Virus record (IMG/VR): IMGVR_UViG_3300045119_000370 | Location: 1-64,000 of that record | Length of the DNA: 64,000 nucleotides | Direction: 5' to 3' (one strand) | Source of the DNA: a virus | Shown: positions 1 through 9,700 of the stretch, one piece after another | Layout: every line of letters begins with the position of its first letter | Numbering within the stretch: the stretch's first letter is position 1 | Notes under the pieces: generated by a model | Told to the model about the DNA's origin: nothing | Seen by the model: only the letters and a program-made list of their open reading frames with translations | The model's database searches: none | Translations under genes and position numbers: made by a program

Positions 1-23
1 GTGAGGACCAGACCAATGCCGGC

Positions 24-800
24 ATGCGACCGTCCGAGACGCTGCTACCGGTGACGTCGGGCAACACTGTCGACCGGATCATGCGCGGCACCTACAAGGT
101 GATCGGCAAGCGTCTGATTTACGCTGTTATCCTCATCGACCCAGTGGCCAAGTATAATCACGCACACGATCCGCACTCTGGTGAGTTCGCTAGTGCCAGC
201 ATGAACGAGATGGATAGTGCTGAACCATCTGGCCAGCACAGCGATCCCCGCTTCACCGCCTCTCGCCCGCTGACCAAGGAGGAGAAGCTCAGCGTCGGCT
301 TCTACACTGCGACGACCGGCTACCGCGAGATCAACGCGGCGCTGCGCTCAGGCTTGATGACGAACACATCCGAGGAGACGCAGGCGCACGCCAAGAACCT
401 CGCCAATGCGATTGACGTGCACACAGTGAACGAACCGCTCACAGTGTTTCGTGGCATCCGCAACGACGGCTTGATCAGTAAATTCAATGAAGCGGTGGTC
501 AGCGGTAACAACAACGAGTTCGTCGACAAGGGCTTCCCGTCGACCTCGTTCAGTCAGCACGTGGCGCTGGAGTTTACTAACCAGATCAAGATTACCAGTG
601 CACGGGGCGGAGAAGACTCCACTCAGTACATGATGCGGATCACCATACCCAAGGGAGCGCACGCCCTCCCGGCCAGTGCCTTGGGTCTCGGTGCTCGTGA
701 CGAGGACGAGGTGATCCTACAGCGGGGCAGTCGCTTCAGGGTCACCAAGCGCAACGACGAGGGCTTTCAGGTGGTCTATGACGCGGAACTGATCCGATGA
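24..800 (+). CDS. ADP-ribosyltransferase-fold protein, copy 1 (possibly 5'-partial)
   Basis: Predicted mono-ADP-ribosyltransferase of the VIP2/ADPrt exoenzyme type, which moves ADP-ribose from NAD+ to a target protein. Visible motifs in order are FRG (Arg143), STS (173-175) and EDE (Glu227-x-Glu229), the R-S-E signature. Residues 44-54 hold YNHAHDPHSGE, a variant of the HDP-RTGRF motif common next to phage portal and minor head proteins, so the enzyme may be virion-associated and injected. The frame stays open to the left edge, so the true start may lie outside; Met20 (position 81) is an alternative that gives an N-terminus as short as in the two next genes. It overlaps its paralogue by ATGA. 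Enzyme fold is fairly sure; target unknown. Confidence 0.75.
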   Translation: MRPSETLLPVTSGNTVDRIMRGTYKVIGKRLIYAVILIDPVAKYNHAHDPHSGEFASASMNEMDSAEPSGQHSDPRFTASRPLTKEEKLSVGFYTATTGYREINAALRSGLMTNTSEETQAHAKNLANAIDVHTVNEPLTVFRGIRNDGLISKFNEAVVSGNNNEFVDKGFPSTSFSQHVALEFTNQIKITSARGGEDSTQYMMRITIPKGAHALPASALGLGARDEDEVILQRGSRFRVTKRNDEGFQVVYDAELIR

Positions 801-1537
801 TCAACGACAAGTTCACGTGGCAGGACGGCGACGTCGAGTTCGAGCCGGTCGTCAAGTCGAATCCGTATCCACGTGCCGAGCATGGTCACTTTGGTGAGGG
901 TCCGGGCGGCGGCGCGAGCCTGCCGTTGCATAGTGGCGCGAGCTTGCCGCTGAAACGTCCCGGCGCTTCCCCGTTTACTGACGAGGAGAAGCTGGCGTTA
1001 AAAGACTATTCTGTAAACAGCGAGAACCTCAATAAGTTCTTGCGTGAGCAGAGCCAAGAGCACATCAGCGACTCGCCCATCGTTCAGCAGGCGCTCATGG
1101 CCGTGCAGGCCAAACCGTATGTCAAGGACATCGCGGCGCTTGACAGTGCATTCACCAAGGTGGAACCGCTCAGTCAGGACATAACTCTATTCCGGGGCCT
1201 GTCTGGCACGGCCGGCAACAAGCTCGATGACGCACTGGCGGGTGACAGCAACTTCATGGACTTGGGCTTTCTCAGCACTTCACGGAGTGAGTCGGTGGCG
1301 CAGGATTTTGCCTTCGAACGCGCTGGTGGGGTGACGTCACGTGGATCGTTGCAGCGTTGGGCCGAGATCACGGTGCCGAAAGGTTCTCGTGTCATCGACA
1401 TGAATCAGCACTCGATTTCGGACAACCCGTCCGAGTTGGAAGTGCTGCTCAACCGCGACAGCCACTTCTACGTCGAGAGCGTGACCCACCCCGCCGACGA
1501 TCAGGTGGTTTACCACATGCGCATGGTGCCGAGATGA
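797..1537 (+). CDS. ADP-ribosyltransferase-fold protein, copy 2
   Basis: Second predicted mono-ADP-ribosyltransferase, a diverged tandem paralogue of the gene before it. Signature residues are FRG (Arg133), STS (160-162) and ELE (Glu213-x-Glu215). The first 35 residues carry a NPYPRAEHGHF motif matching NPYHGEHGRF of the next gene, suggesting a common packaging or head-binding tag, followed by a short Gly/Ser/Pro linker. Start and stop overlap both neighbours by four bases, so the three genes are translationally coupled. Known phage ARTs (T4 Alt/ModA, families built on the same R-S-E core) modify host RNA polymerase or other host proteins; the substrate here cannot be told. Confidence 0.78.
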   Translation: MINDKFTWQDGDVEFEPVVKSNPYPRAEHGHFGEGPGGGASLPLHSGASLPLKRPGASPFTDEEKLALKDYSVNSENLNKFLREQSQEHISDSPIVQQALMAVQAKPYVKDIAALDSAFTKVEPLSQDITLFRGLSGTAGNKLDDALAGDSNFMDLGFLSTSRSESVAQDFAFERAGGVTSRGSLQRWAEITVPKGSRVIDMNQHSISDNPSELEVLLNRDSHFYVESVTHPADDQVVYHMRMVPR

Positions 1538-2127
1538 ACCGCTTCGTTTGGGAAGGCGACGACATCATCCTGCCGACCAGTAAGTACAATCCGTATCACG
1601 GTGAGCACGGCCGCTTCACCAATGCCGAAGGGGCGAGCGCCGCGCTCAACAGCTTGATTGGCAACGCGCTCAAGGAGAAGGGTGGCTTCACCTTCAACCC
1701 GGTCACCGTCACCGCGCCACACCATGGCTACGCCGTCGGCGGCTATGGCACGCGTGACGCCTACGACGCCGACACGTTCGCCATCGCCAGCGTCAAGGAC
1801 TTCCTCGAACGCAACGACGCGGCGCTCAAGGGCAACTTTCTCGGTGGCTGGATCGACAAGGGCAAGGTTTACCTCGACGTGACCAAGGTGTTCCCCGAGA
1901 ACCAGCGTGCCGCCGCGATCAAGGCAGGCAAGGCACGCGACCAGATCGCCATTGCCGACCTCACGGCGCTCAACGCCGGCCGTATGGACGAGGCGTTCAT
2001 CGATACTGGCGGCACCGGCAAAGCCGCGCCCACGGTCAAGCGCACGGCCTTCCTGCTCGATCCTCGCGCCATGACGCCCGAGGAGATGCACGCCGCCATC
2101 ATGGCGATGCTCGCCAAACTTAAATAG
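1534..2127 (+). CDS. Head-associated protein with NPYHGEHGRF tag
   Basis: A 197-residue protein of unknown function. Its N-terminus has the same layout as the preceding ADP-ribosyltransferase: about 17 residues, then KYNPYHGEHGRFT. The rest lacks the R-S-E residues of that family; it has an acidic/basic alternating region and a Met-rich C-terminal helix. A longer in-frame start at 1357 exists but would overlap the upstream gene by 180 bases, and the ATGA overlap at 1534 is preferred. The shared tag suggests that all three products attach to the same virion component; this is inference. Confidence 0.65.
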   Translation: MNRFVWEGDDIILPTSKYNPYHGEHGRFTNAEGASAALNSLIGNALKEKGGFTFNPVTVTAPHHGYAVGGYGTRDAYDADTFAIASVKDFLERNDAALKGNFLGGWIDKGKVYLDVTKVFPENQRAAAIKAGKARDQIAIADLTALNAGRMDEAFIDTGGTGKAAPTVKRTAFLLDPRAMTPEEMHAAIMAMLAKLK

Positions 2128-2196
2128 GCCGCCGTTGTGCCCCGTGCGCGGACGGGTTACTCGTTTTTCTACGAGAACGAGAAGCCGACGCCGTAA

Positions 2197-2219
2197 GTGT
2201 CACTATTGATATGTGACAC
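2197..2219. promoter_or_regulatory. Inverted repeat GTGTCAC-N9-GTGACAC
   Basis: A perfect 7-base inverted repeat with a 9-base AT-rich spacer lies in the 111-base gap before the small gene at 2239. It could be an operator or a weak hairpin; there is no T-tract after it. No good -35/-10 pair was found around it. Confidence 0.35.
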
Positions 2220-2238
2220 CTCACTTTAGGGGTCCAAC

Positions 2239-2364
2239 ATGATCAAGATCGTCAAGGCCGTCATGCGGATGATCGAGACTCGGTTGCGGGCTTCCGGCCT
2301 GACCGGCCCCAACTCGCGCGAGCGCGTGCGCGAGCAGATCATCGTGGTCTTGCGCAAGGAATGA
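2239..2364 (+). CDS. Small basic protein, 41 aa
   Basis: Short open frame starting MIKIVKAVMRMIETRLR and ending VVLRKE, preceded by TTTAGGGGTCCAAC, a usable ribosome site seven bases before ATG. Composition is amphipathic and basic with one Pro/Gly break, so it may form two helices. It lies directly before a structural gene with only 22 bases between. No family recognised; existence rests on the ribosome site and tight spacing. Confidence 0.45.
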   Translation: MIKIVKAVMRMIETRLRASGLTGPNSRERVREQIIVVLRKE

Positions 2365-2386
2365 TTTCATCAGGAGAACCCAAGCC

Positions 2387-2956
2387 ATGCTCATCCGTCA
2401 CTCGATCCCCGGGTTCAGCCACCGGGTCTATGGCTCGCTCGCTTCGCTTTTCGTGCCGCTGTTCGACGCCATGCTGCCCAAGCACAACAACGTGCTCGCG
2501 GTGGTCGAGGGCGACGAGGGTAGGCTGCTTATCCCGGCGCACAACATCGTCACCGATGCCGGCGACATCTGGTACGCCCAGAAGGGCTGCGGCGAGGCCC
2601 CGACCAATGCCTTCAACACGATGGTCATGTGCTCGGCCGGCACGCCCGGCAAGGCCGCCGTCTATTCCGCCTTTACCGCCATCGCTGGCTCGTCCAAGGT
2701 GGTCAGCGCCGGCTATCCGAGGACCAACGATCCCGACGCCGACAACACAGGCGACGCAGTCAACGTCGCTTCATGGCTGGGATCGTGGGCCAAGGCCGAC
2801 TTCAACAACGCCGCGATCAGCCATGGTCTGATCACGATTGCCGCGCCGGTCTCCGGTTCAAACCTCTTGACCGGCTACGCTTTCGCCGCGCCCTTCGCCA
2901 AGACGGTCAACGACACGCTGAAGGTGTTTGTCAATCATCAAATGCTCGGCGTGTGA
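2387..2956 (+). CDS. Putative virion structural protein
   Basis: A 189-residue protein preceded by CAGGAGAACCCAAGCC. It is rich in Ala, Gly, Ser and Asn with many predicted short beta strands (for example ITIAAPVSGSNLLTGYAFAA), no signal peptide and no catalytic motif, which is the usual look of phage minor structural or decoration proteins. It leads a run of appendage genes to its right. Function not recognised. Confidence 0.5.
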   Translation: MLIRHSIPGFSHRVYGSLASLFVPLFDAMLPKHNNVLAVVEGDEGRLLIPAHNIVTDAGDIWYAQKGCGEAPTNAFNTMVMCSAGTPGKAAVYSAFTAIAGSSKVVSAGYPRTNDPDADNTGDAVNVASWLGSWAKADFNNAAISHGLITIAAPVSGSNLLTGYAFAAPFAKTVNDTLKVFVNHQMLGV

Positions 2957-2960
2957 GCGC

Positions 2961-3389
2961 ATGAGCAAGTCCGATCTCTTCGAAAACGACCTGCTCAAGC
3001 TGATCTTCAACGCGACGCCGATTGCCAACATCGCAGACAACGCGGCGTCGATTCCGTTGACCCAGATTTGGGTGGCGTTGCACACCGCTGATCCCGGCGA
3101 ATCTGGCAATCAATCGACCAGCGAAGCGGCGTATTCGGGCTACACACGCATCGGCGTTAACCGCACCAGTGCTGGATGGACGGTGACCGGCAACTCGGTC
3201 TCGCCGGTCGCCAGCATCGACTTCCCAGAGGCCGCTGGGGCTGGGAGCAACATCACGCACTGGTCGGCAGGTGTCGCATCGGGTGGCGCGACCAAAATAC
3301 TGTACTCAGGAACGGTGACGCCAAACATTGCCATCGCGGCCGGCGTCACCCCGCGTCTGAAGAACACGAGCACCGTCACCGAGGACTGA
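2961..3389 (+). CDS. Conserved phage structural protein of the LHTADPGE type
   Basis: A 142-residue protein carrying WVALHTADPGESGNQSTSEA followed by YSGYTRIGVNR and a C-terminal beta-rich region ending in TPRLKNTSTVTED. This block is common in tail-fibre regions of proteobacterial phages, where it is annotated as a structural or fibre-associated protein without known activity. An in-frame ATG at 2928 would overlap the upstream gene; ATG 2961, four bases after its stop, fits better. Downstream fibre genes support a role in the host-recognition apparatus. Confidence 0.65.
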   Translation: MSKSDLFENDLLKLIFNATPIANIADNAASIPLTQIWVALHTADPGESGNQSTSEAAYSGYTRIGVNRTSAGWTVTGNSVSPVASIDFPEAAGAGSNITHWSAGVASGGATKILYSGTVTPNIAIAAGVTPRLKNTSTVTED

Positions 3390-3394
3390 TCCCC

Positions 3395-4204
3395 TTGGTT
3401 CAGGTCTATCCCAACCGGGCGCGCTGCCTCACGTCGACCATCGGCACCGGCACTGTTACGCTCGGCGCTGCCGTGCCACGCTTTCAGACTTTTGTGCAAG
3501 CCGGCGTCGTTGACACCAACGCCTTCCGTTATCTGATCGATGACGGCAACGATTGGGAGGTCGGTCAGGGCACGTATGTCGCCGCTGGCAATCAAGTGCA
3601 GCGCTCACTGATCGAGTCGTCCACAGGTGCGCTGCTCAACCTGTCGGGCAACGCCCAGATCGGCATCGACTTCTACAATTACGACATGGCTTACCCGTCC
3701 TACGCCTTCAACGCACTGCGGGCGATACCGGGTGGCGGCCAGAATTTCATGCTGTTCATGCAGACCAACGCTCCGACATTTTGGACTAAGTACACTGGCT
3801 ACAACGACCGCATACTGCGTATTGTGACAGGAGCGGCGAGTTATGGTGGCGTGCAATTGTTCTCGACGGTCTTCGGTCGTGCCACTACTGACAATTACAC
3901 GTTGGCGGTTGGGGACAACGTCGCGCATGGCCATTCGGTGAATGACACGTCTAACGGTCACAACGTTACTCACTATCATGACTACACTGGCCCGCCGTCA
4001 GGTCATGCCCCGTCCGGTGGCGGTATCCAGTCCAGTGGTCACTGCAACGACTATGGTCCGGTCAATACGGGGACGATTTCGGTTGGTCACACTCACGTAA
4101 CCGCGTCGACCTCGACCCCGAACGTCGGCAGTTCTTACCCGCACGCTCATAATAACGAGTTACGCGTTGCCTACGTCGATGTGATCGCAGCGACCAAGGA
4201 CTGA
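3395..4204 (+). CDS. Tail fibre protein with HxH-rich tip, unit A
   Basis: Single copy of a roughly 265-residue fibre unit that occurs twice more in the next gene. Order: GTGTVTLGAAVPRFQTF beta segment, RYLIDDGNDWE, a FSTVFG motif, then several histidine pairs (GHSVND, THYHDY, GHTHV, HAHNNELR) and a VAYVDVIAA end. Histidine-x-histidine pairs in trimeric fibre tips can bind iron, as in T4 gp37, and the layout resembles collar-domain fibres. No ATG fits: the match to the next gene begins right after TTG at 3395, so a TTG start is chosen. Likely a receptor-binding or tip component. Confidence 0.65.
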   Translation: MVQVYPNRARCLTSTIGTGTVTLGAAVPRFQTFVQAGVVDTNAFRYLIDDGNDWEVGQGTYVAAGNQVQRSLIESSTGALLNLSGNAQIGIDFYNYDMAYPSYAFNALRAIPGGGQNFMLFMQTNAPTFWTKYTGYNDRILRIVTGAASYGGVQLFSTVFGRATTDNYTLAVGDNVAHGHSVNDTSNGHNVTHYHDYTGPPSGHAPSGGGIQSSGHCNDYGPVNTGTISVGHTHVTASTSTPNVGSSYPHAHNNELRVAYVDVIAATKD

Positions 4205-4206
4205 CA

Positions 4207-5817
4207 ATGCCTTTTCGCTACGCCAACCATGTGAAGGTGACGACCCCGACGGTTGGTCAGGGCACTCTGACTTTGGGTGCACCCGTCACCCGGTATCGCA
4301 GCTTTGGGGCTGGTGGTTACGCTGATGGTGATACTTGCCGCTACGTAATCGAGGACGGCAATGATTGGGAGATCGGCACCGGCACTCTTGGTGGTGGTGT
4401 CACCACACTAGCGCGGTCGGCCTTTCTGGCTTCCTCGACCGGCACTTGGATATCATGCACTGGCAATGCCACGGTGATGGTCGACATCATCGCCGAGGAC
4501 TTTACCTACAACGGTATTGGTGCGACGCCCGACATGGCGGCCGGGACGCCCATGCTGTTCTGGATGACGACACCGACCCCCGGTTGGACCAAGACCACCA
4601 ACACTGGTTGGAATGATCGGGCGCTGCGCATTGTCAACGGTGCGGCTAGTTACGGTGGGTCTTACTTGTTTTCGACGGTCTTCGGTTCGCGCACGCAGAC
4701 CGACGCGTTTTATATGGACGCGACCTACATGACCGCGCACGCGCACTCAATGTCGGACACGTCGGGGGGTGCCAGCGTCAATCACACTCATGTCTATCAG
4801 CGCGTGCTCGGGACGACCGGCAATGACTATACGGCTGGTGGTACGGTCGGGGCCAGCGAAGGTCTTACGGCGGCGATCAACTCTTCGGGTGACAGTGTTG
4901 CTCACAACCACGTCTGGTCGGCGACGAGCGGTGCGGCCTCATGGAGCAGCACCCACCAGCACGGCATCGAGATGCGCGTCGCGTATGTCGATGTCATTTA
5001 CGCGACGCGTGACGCGCCTCCACCAATTGTTAAGCTGGCCAACCGGGCAAGGCAATTTACTGCGACCGTCGGCCAAGGGACACTCACGCTTGGTGCGGCG
5101 ATGCCCCGTTACCGGACCTTCGCGGCGGCCGGCGTCGTCGATGGGAACAGTGTCCACTACGTGATCGAGGATGGCGTCAATTGGGAACTCGGCACCGGTG
5201 TTCTCGGTGGTGGCGGGACGACGCTGACCCGTGCACTGATCCAGTCCTCGACCGGTGCCCTGCTCTCGCTTTCTGGCAATGCCAATGTCCGCATTGATAT
5301 ACTTGGCATTGACATCAACGCGGCTCAGTGTGGCGCACTGCCGAATATGAACGGGGCGTTGATGGTCTTTATGCAGACCACACCCCCGGTGAGTTGGACC
5401 AAGAACACGGGCGCGAATGATTATTTGTTGCGTTGTAGTGGTACAGGCACAGGCGGAACGACGGGCGGCGCGGTGCTATTTTCAACGGTGTTTGGTTCGC
5501 GCACGGCGACCGATGCAATCAATGCCGACCTGATCTCGCACACCCATTACTTCACCGATACGACCAACGGTCAGTCGGCCAACCACTCGCACACCTACCA
5601 GCACTCGTCGGGTACCGAGCAGGGCACGAACAATGGCGCGGGCAACATGCCACGACCAGAGACTGCCGGTATCAATTCCGGCAATGCCAGTGCGACGCAC
5701 GTTCACGCCGTGTCGGCGACCTCCTCGACCTACGGTTCGAGTGCGCTGCACAGCCACCCGATTGACATGCGCGTGCAGTACACAGATGTAATTTTGGCCA
5801 GTAAAGACGCGGAGTAA
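4207..5817 (+). CDS. Tail fibre protein with two HxH-rich units
   Basis: A 536-residue fibre protein made of two head-to-tail copies (about residues 1-270 and 275-536) of the unit seen alone in the gene before. Each copy has QGTLTLGA, YVIEDG-NWE-GTG, an AL/LLR-G-GG-LFSTVFGSRT block, paired histidines such as NHTHVYQ, AHNHVW, HTHYF and HSHTYQ, and ends in MRVAYVDVIYAT or MRVQYTDVILAS. Two bases separate it from the previous stop. The triplication suggests either several alternative adhesins or a long fibre built from serial tips. Assignment to fibres is by motif similarity; receptor unknown. Confidence 0.68.
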   Translation: MPFRYANHVKVTTPTVGQGTLTLGAPVTRYRSFGAGGYADGDTCRYVIEDGNDWEIGTGTLGGGVTTLARSAFLASSTGTWISCTGNATVMVDIIAEDFTYNGIGATPDMAAGTPMLFWMTTPTPGWTKTTNTGWNDRALRIVNGAASYGGSYLFSTVFGSRTQTDAFYMDATYMTAHAHSMSDTSGGASVNHTHVYQRVLGTTGNDYTAGGTVGASEGLTAAINSSGDSVAHNHVWSATSGAASWSSTHQHGIEMRVAYVDVIYATRDAPPPIVKLANRARQFTATVGQGTLTLGAAMPRYRTFAAAGVVDGNSVHYVIEDGVNWELGTGVLGGGGTTLTRALIQSSTGALLSLSGNANVRIDILGIDINAAQCGALPNMNGALMVFMQTTPPVSWTKNTGANDYLLRCSGTGTGGTTGGAVLFSTVFGSRTATDAINADLISHTHYFTDTTNGQSANHSHTYQHSSGTEQGTNNGAGNMPRPETAGINSGNASATHVHAVSATSSTYGSSALHSHPIDMRVQYTDVILASKDAE

Positions 5818-5821
5818 GTGC

Positions 5822-6328
5822 ATGAAACGTATCGTAATCCTTCCCAACGACAACCAAATCAACTTCGTCAACGACAATGGTGAGACCGACATCGGTCGAA
5901 CCGATTTGGCGAAGCTGATACCACGGTGGATACACGCCATTGACTATGACGCCGAGACCGAGGTTTACGAGGTCATGTATATTCGGCCGGGTAACCAAAA
6001 GTTTACGGCTGAAGAAATCAAGGTGCGCTTCCCGGAACTCGCCGACATGATCGCGTCAGGCAAGGTCTCGGCAGACGAAGAGCGGGCACGACAGGATGCG
6101 CGCAGAGACCTTTACGAGGCGACTTTGGCACAGACGCGGAGGACCGAGGAAGAGACGCGACTGGCGATGCAGCGCTTGATCGATGCCGGCTTACTGACAC
6201 CCGAAGGGGGTCCGGTCCCGCTACCGAAACCGAAGCCGGGCGATCACTTCTTCGACCCGGAGAAACGGGTTCACGTTCATGGACCGGAACACAGCCATGG
6301 ACCGGGAGGAGGACACACTCATGACTGA
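5822..6328 (+). CDS. Fibre-region protein with histidine-rich tail
   Basis: A 168-residue protein with a predicted helical middle (residues 75-115, rich in Glu, Arg and Ala) and a C-terminus of repeated His pairs (HVHGPEHSHGPGGGHTHD) that looks like a metal-binding tail. A Pro-Lys-Pro linker separates the two. Five bases follow the fibre gene; the next gene overlaps its end. Possibly a fibre assembly or attachment protein; no family recognised. Confidence 0.5.
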   Translation: MKRIVILPNDNQINFVNDNGETDIGRTDLAKLIPRWIHAIDYDAETEVYEVMYIRPGNQKFTAEEIKVRFPELADMIASGKVSADEERARQDARRDLYEATLAQTRRTEEETRLAMQRLIDAGLLTPEGGPVPLPKPKPGDHFFDPEKRVHVHGPEHSHGPGGGHTHD

Positions 6329-6713
6329 CCTGCCGCCCAAAGAACGTATGTGCCACCTGACCGGCTTCACGCAGTCGTGCCGCAAGCTGGTCACCGATGA
6401 AGCCTGTTCGCGTTGGATGCAGATACAGGGGCACCATCCGAACACTGGTGAGCCGATCAACCAGTCCAAGTGCATCGACGATTGGATGCCGATCCTGATG
6501 ATGGAGAACAGTCAGATGCAACGCCAGACCGGCGCGGCGGTCGAGAGCTTCCGCAACGAAGTGCTGGCAGCGAACGGTTACCCGAAAGGGGTCAACCCGG
6601 CGTCACGTATGGAGTTCTTTCCGCCGGATCGCGCCGCACCACGTCTGGCGAACCCGCCCGAAGATATCGCCGCCATCATGATCGAAAAGAGCAGGACTGG
6701 TCAGGACAACTAA
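6321..6713 (+). CDS. Conserved phage protein with Cys motif
   Basis: A 130-residue protein with an N-terminal CHLTGFTQSC and a third cysteine 12 residues on, followed by a conserved-looking stretch with a fourth cysteine (CIDDWMPILMMEN) and AAVESFRNEVL. Four cysteines spread over 60 residues could bind metal. Similar CHLTGFxxSC proteins occur beside fibre genes in related phages, from memory and without known role. Start at 6321 rather than 6279 because of the GGGAGGAGGAC ribosome site. Confidence 0.55.
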   Translation: MTDLPPKERMCHLTGFTQSCRKLVTDEACSRWMQIQGHHPNTGEPINQSKCIDDWMPILMMENSQMQRQTGAAVESFRNEVLAANGYPKGVNPASRMEFFPPDRAAPRLANPPEDIAAIMIEKSRTGQDN

Positions 6714-9700
6714 ATGCTTGGGTTCCGCTCTCTCGGTACCGGCAGTCTTGCAGGTGACGCCGGCACGATCACCGAGGGGGTCGGGGCGGCGATCAGTGTC
6801 GGCACGGCGCTTGCCTTCTCGGCGATGCGGGTGGCGGCGGTCGCCAGCGGTGCTGGCGGGACGTCGACGGCGCTGGCTGATGGTGGGCTGACCTATGCCA
6901 GCCTCGCCTTATCTGCCGGGTCGAGCCAAGCGCTGGCCCAGTTTCACGCGCCGGTCCTCGCCGTCATCAACGAGACGGTTCAGGACATTGAGATACTGAA
7001 TTCTGCACTCACTATCCTTCGTAACTTGAGTGAGTCGGTGCAGACGGCTGAAGGCGTGGTCGAGACACGTCTGATCGCACAGATGATCGCCGAGGGCTTG
7101 CGCCTGACCGAGCTTCGGGCGGCACTCCGTGACACTGCCATATCGATCAGTGAGACTGTTCGCATCAACGATAGCCGGCAGCTGGTTCGCGGACTGATCC
7201 AGATCGTCAACGAGGTCAAGCAGACGCTTGAATCGCTGGCCCGCGCTCTCGGCCGTGTTCAGATATTCAACGAGACGATCTCGACCAGCGAAACGTCGGA
7301 CAAGGCGCGCCTGCTCGCGCGCATGATTAACGAGGTCAAGCGTACTGTCGAGTCGTTCAGTCTCTCGCGCTTCGTCAACCGCATGGTCAACGAGTACGAG
7401 TCGGTCGTCGCCCCGGGCAACTGGACGCCGGCCAATCTCGATGGTTCCGTACTCCTTGCATGGCTCGATGCTTCCGATGTTTCGACCCTCACCCTTACCG
7501 GCAGCAATGGTGTTTCTAAGTGGAACGATAAGTCGGGTCATACACGTCACGCTCGCCAGCCGCAAGATAGCAGCCGTCCAATCTACTCGCCCGGCAAGAT
7601 CACGTTCTCGGGCATGCATAATCTTGAACTCACCGCTTTTACTGCTTATCCTCTTACTTATGACTGTCTGTTGGTTGGTACCCCCAATGATGGTTCAGGA
7701 CCATATGCCGGGGGATACAGTATCGCGCTCCAATCGTGGACCGATCATTTCCCACTACTGATCGACGCGACCCGCAACATCGGTGTTCTGGTAACCAGTT
7801 TCATTACTGGCCCGGGCTTGGGATGGGCGACTAACACTCATGGCATGGTCTATGCCACGATGTCGGACACTCAACCCGTTGCCATGGCGCGCGACGGTAA
7901 CTCACTCGTCACTTTGATGCCGTCGTTAGGAGAGAACCCACAAGCGGCTACGCTCGGTAGTCGCTGGGACGCTCAAGCGACCTTCGGCGAAATCAACGAA
8001 GTGATATTTGTCCCCTACGGGTCGCCGCTCGCTCTTCGACAAAGGCTCGAAGGCTATGCGGCGTGGAAGTGGGGATTGGTGGCGAACCTGCCCGTCGATC
8101 ACCCTTACAAGAGTGCAGCACCTTCGGGTGGTAGTGGCGGCGATCCGATTGTCGTGCGCGACCGCTCGGTCATGTTGGCCGAGGCGCTCCATATCAACGA
8201 CATCGTAACCAGCGGTTTGCTGGCTCTGAACCGTTCGGTCAGCGACACACTGCGTTTGACCGAGGTGACCAACCGCACGAACTTACTGACTCGGGCGGTC
8301 AACGAGACGATCCGTAACACTGAGGTGATCGTCCGTTCGCTGGCCAAAGACGTCACCATGGTGATCAACGAGACGGTGCGTGCGGTCGAGGTCCGCCTGT
8401 CGTTCATCGTCCCTGAGATCACCCGGGTCATCAATGAATTCCTCTATCCGAATGAGGGTGGAGCACTCCCGGGTCTACCGGAGCCACCCGCACCTCCGAG
8501 CGCTCCCGCTTCTCGACTAACTTTATCTTATACGCCCGGAGCCGACAGGAATGATTTCACGGGTGAAGTCGGGGTGCGGGTCAATATCGGGTTAACTGAC
8601 TTTCCCGTTAATCGGCTAGGCTACCGTTGCAATACAGGCAACACTGGCACACGCACACTTACACTGTATGAGTGGTTCAGCGATACCGTGGTGGCGACTG
8701 CTACCGTCGATCTCACGGGCGTGGCAGCGGGAGATTATGTCTGGGTAAATATACCCACGGTCACACTGGTGCATGGTGGTTACTATGCACTGTTGTCGAA
8801 CGTCACCGCTTACGATGGGCAAAACTGGAAGAACCCCGGTCCCATCACTATGCATCCTTACATCAACAATATTTACGGTGCTTACAGGGTACCGGCGGGT
8901 GCATTGGCAACGACTGCGTCGAATGAGAGTTTCATCGGCCTCGATCTCGGTTGGACTGCTCCGGGTGTCGTTACGCAGCCGCCGGTTACGAGCGGCTTAA
9001 ATGTTTGGTTGGAAGCCAGCCAACTGGGTTTGGCCGATGGTGCTATCGTCTACACGTGGCCGAACTTTGTGTGGGGACCGACGCCGGTAATGGAGACCGG
9101 CCTCGTGCCGGCGACGCTCAAGGCCAACGCTTCCAACGGAAGGGGTGTGATCCGTTTCAGTGGCGGTAACGCCAGCCACCTTCACGGCCTGACAGACGCG
9201 ACGCATGACTTCACGATGATCTACGTGGTCCGACGTTGGGGTGGCATCGTCGGACGGGGCTTTTCAACTCAGTATCCGCCGACCAATATCCTCGTCGGAT
9301 TCCATTCGTCGGCACAGGATATCGCCTACGACGGCGGTTGGCTCAATGCACCTACTAACTGGGGAGACACTGGCAGCTTGCCGGCGGCGTGGAAGCTCTA
9401 CGGGTTGGATGGTGCATCGCCTGCTTCAAGTACTTTCCGCATCAATGGTGTTGCGGTAGGCGGGAACCCGACCAGCAGTCAGGGTCTCGGTGGCGGTTAT
9501 GTCCTCTCTGGTTATCGCGGCGACAACCAGATCGACGAGACGATGGACTGCGATGTCGCCGAATTACTGATCTTCACCCGACAACTCAGTGATGCCGAGC
9601 GCATCTCGGTCGAGAACTATTTGAGGACTAAGTGGATCACGCCAGCGGCTGCTAGGAGCGGCGACAGTGGCGGCGGCTCGATCATCACGGTAGAAGTCAT

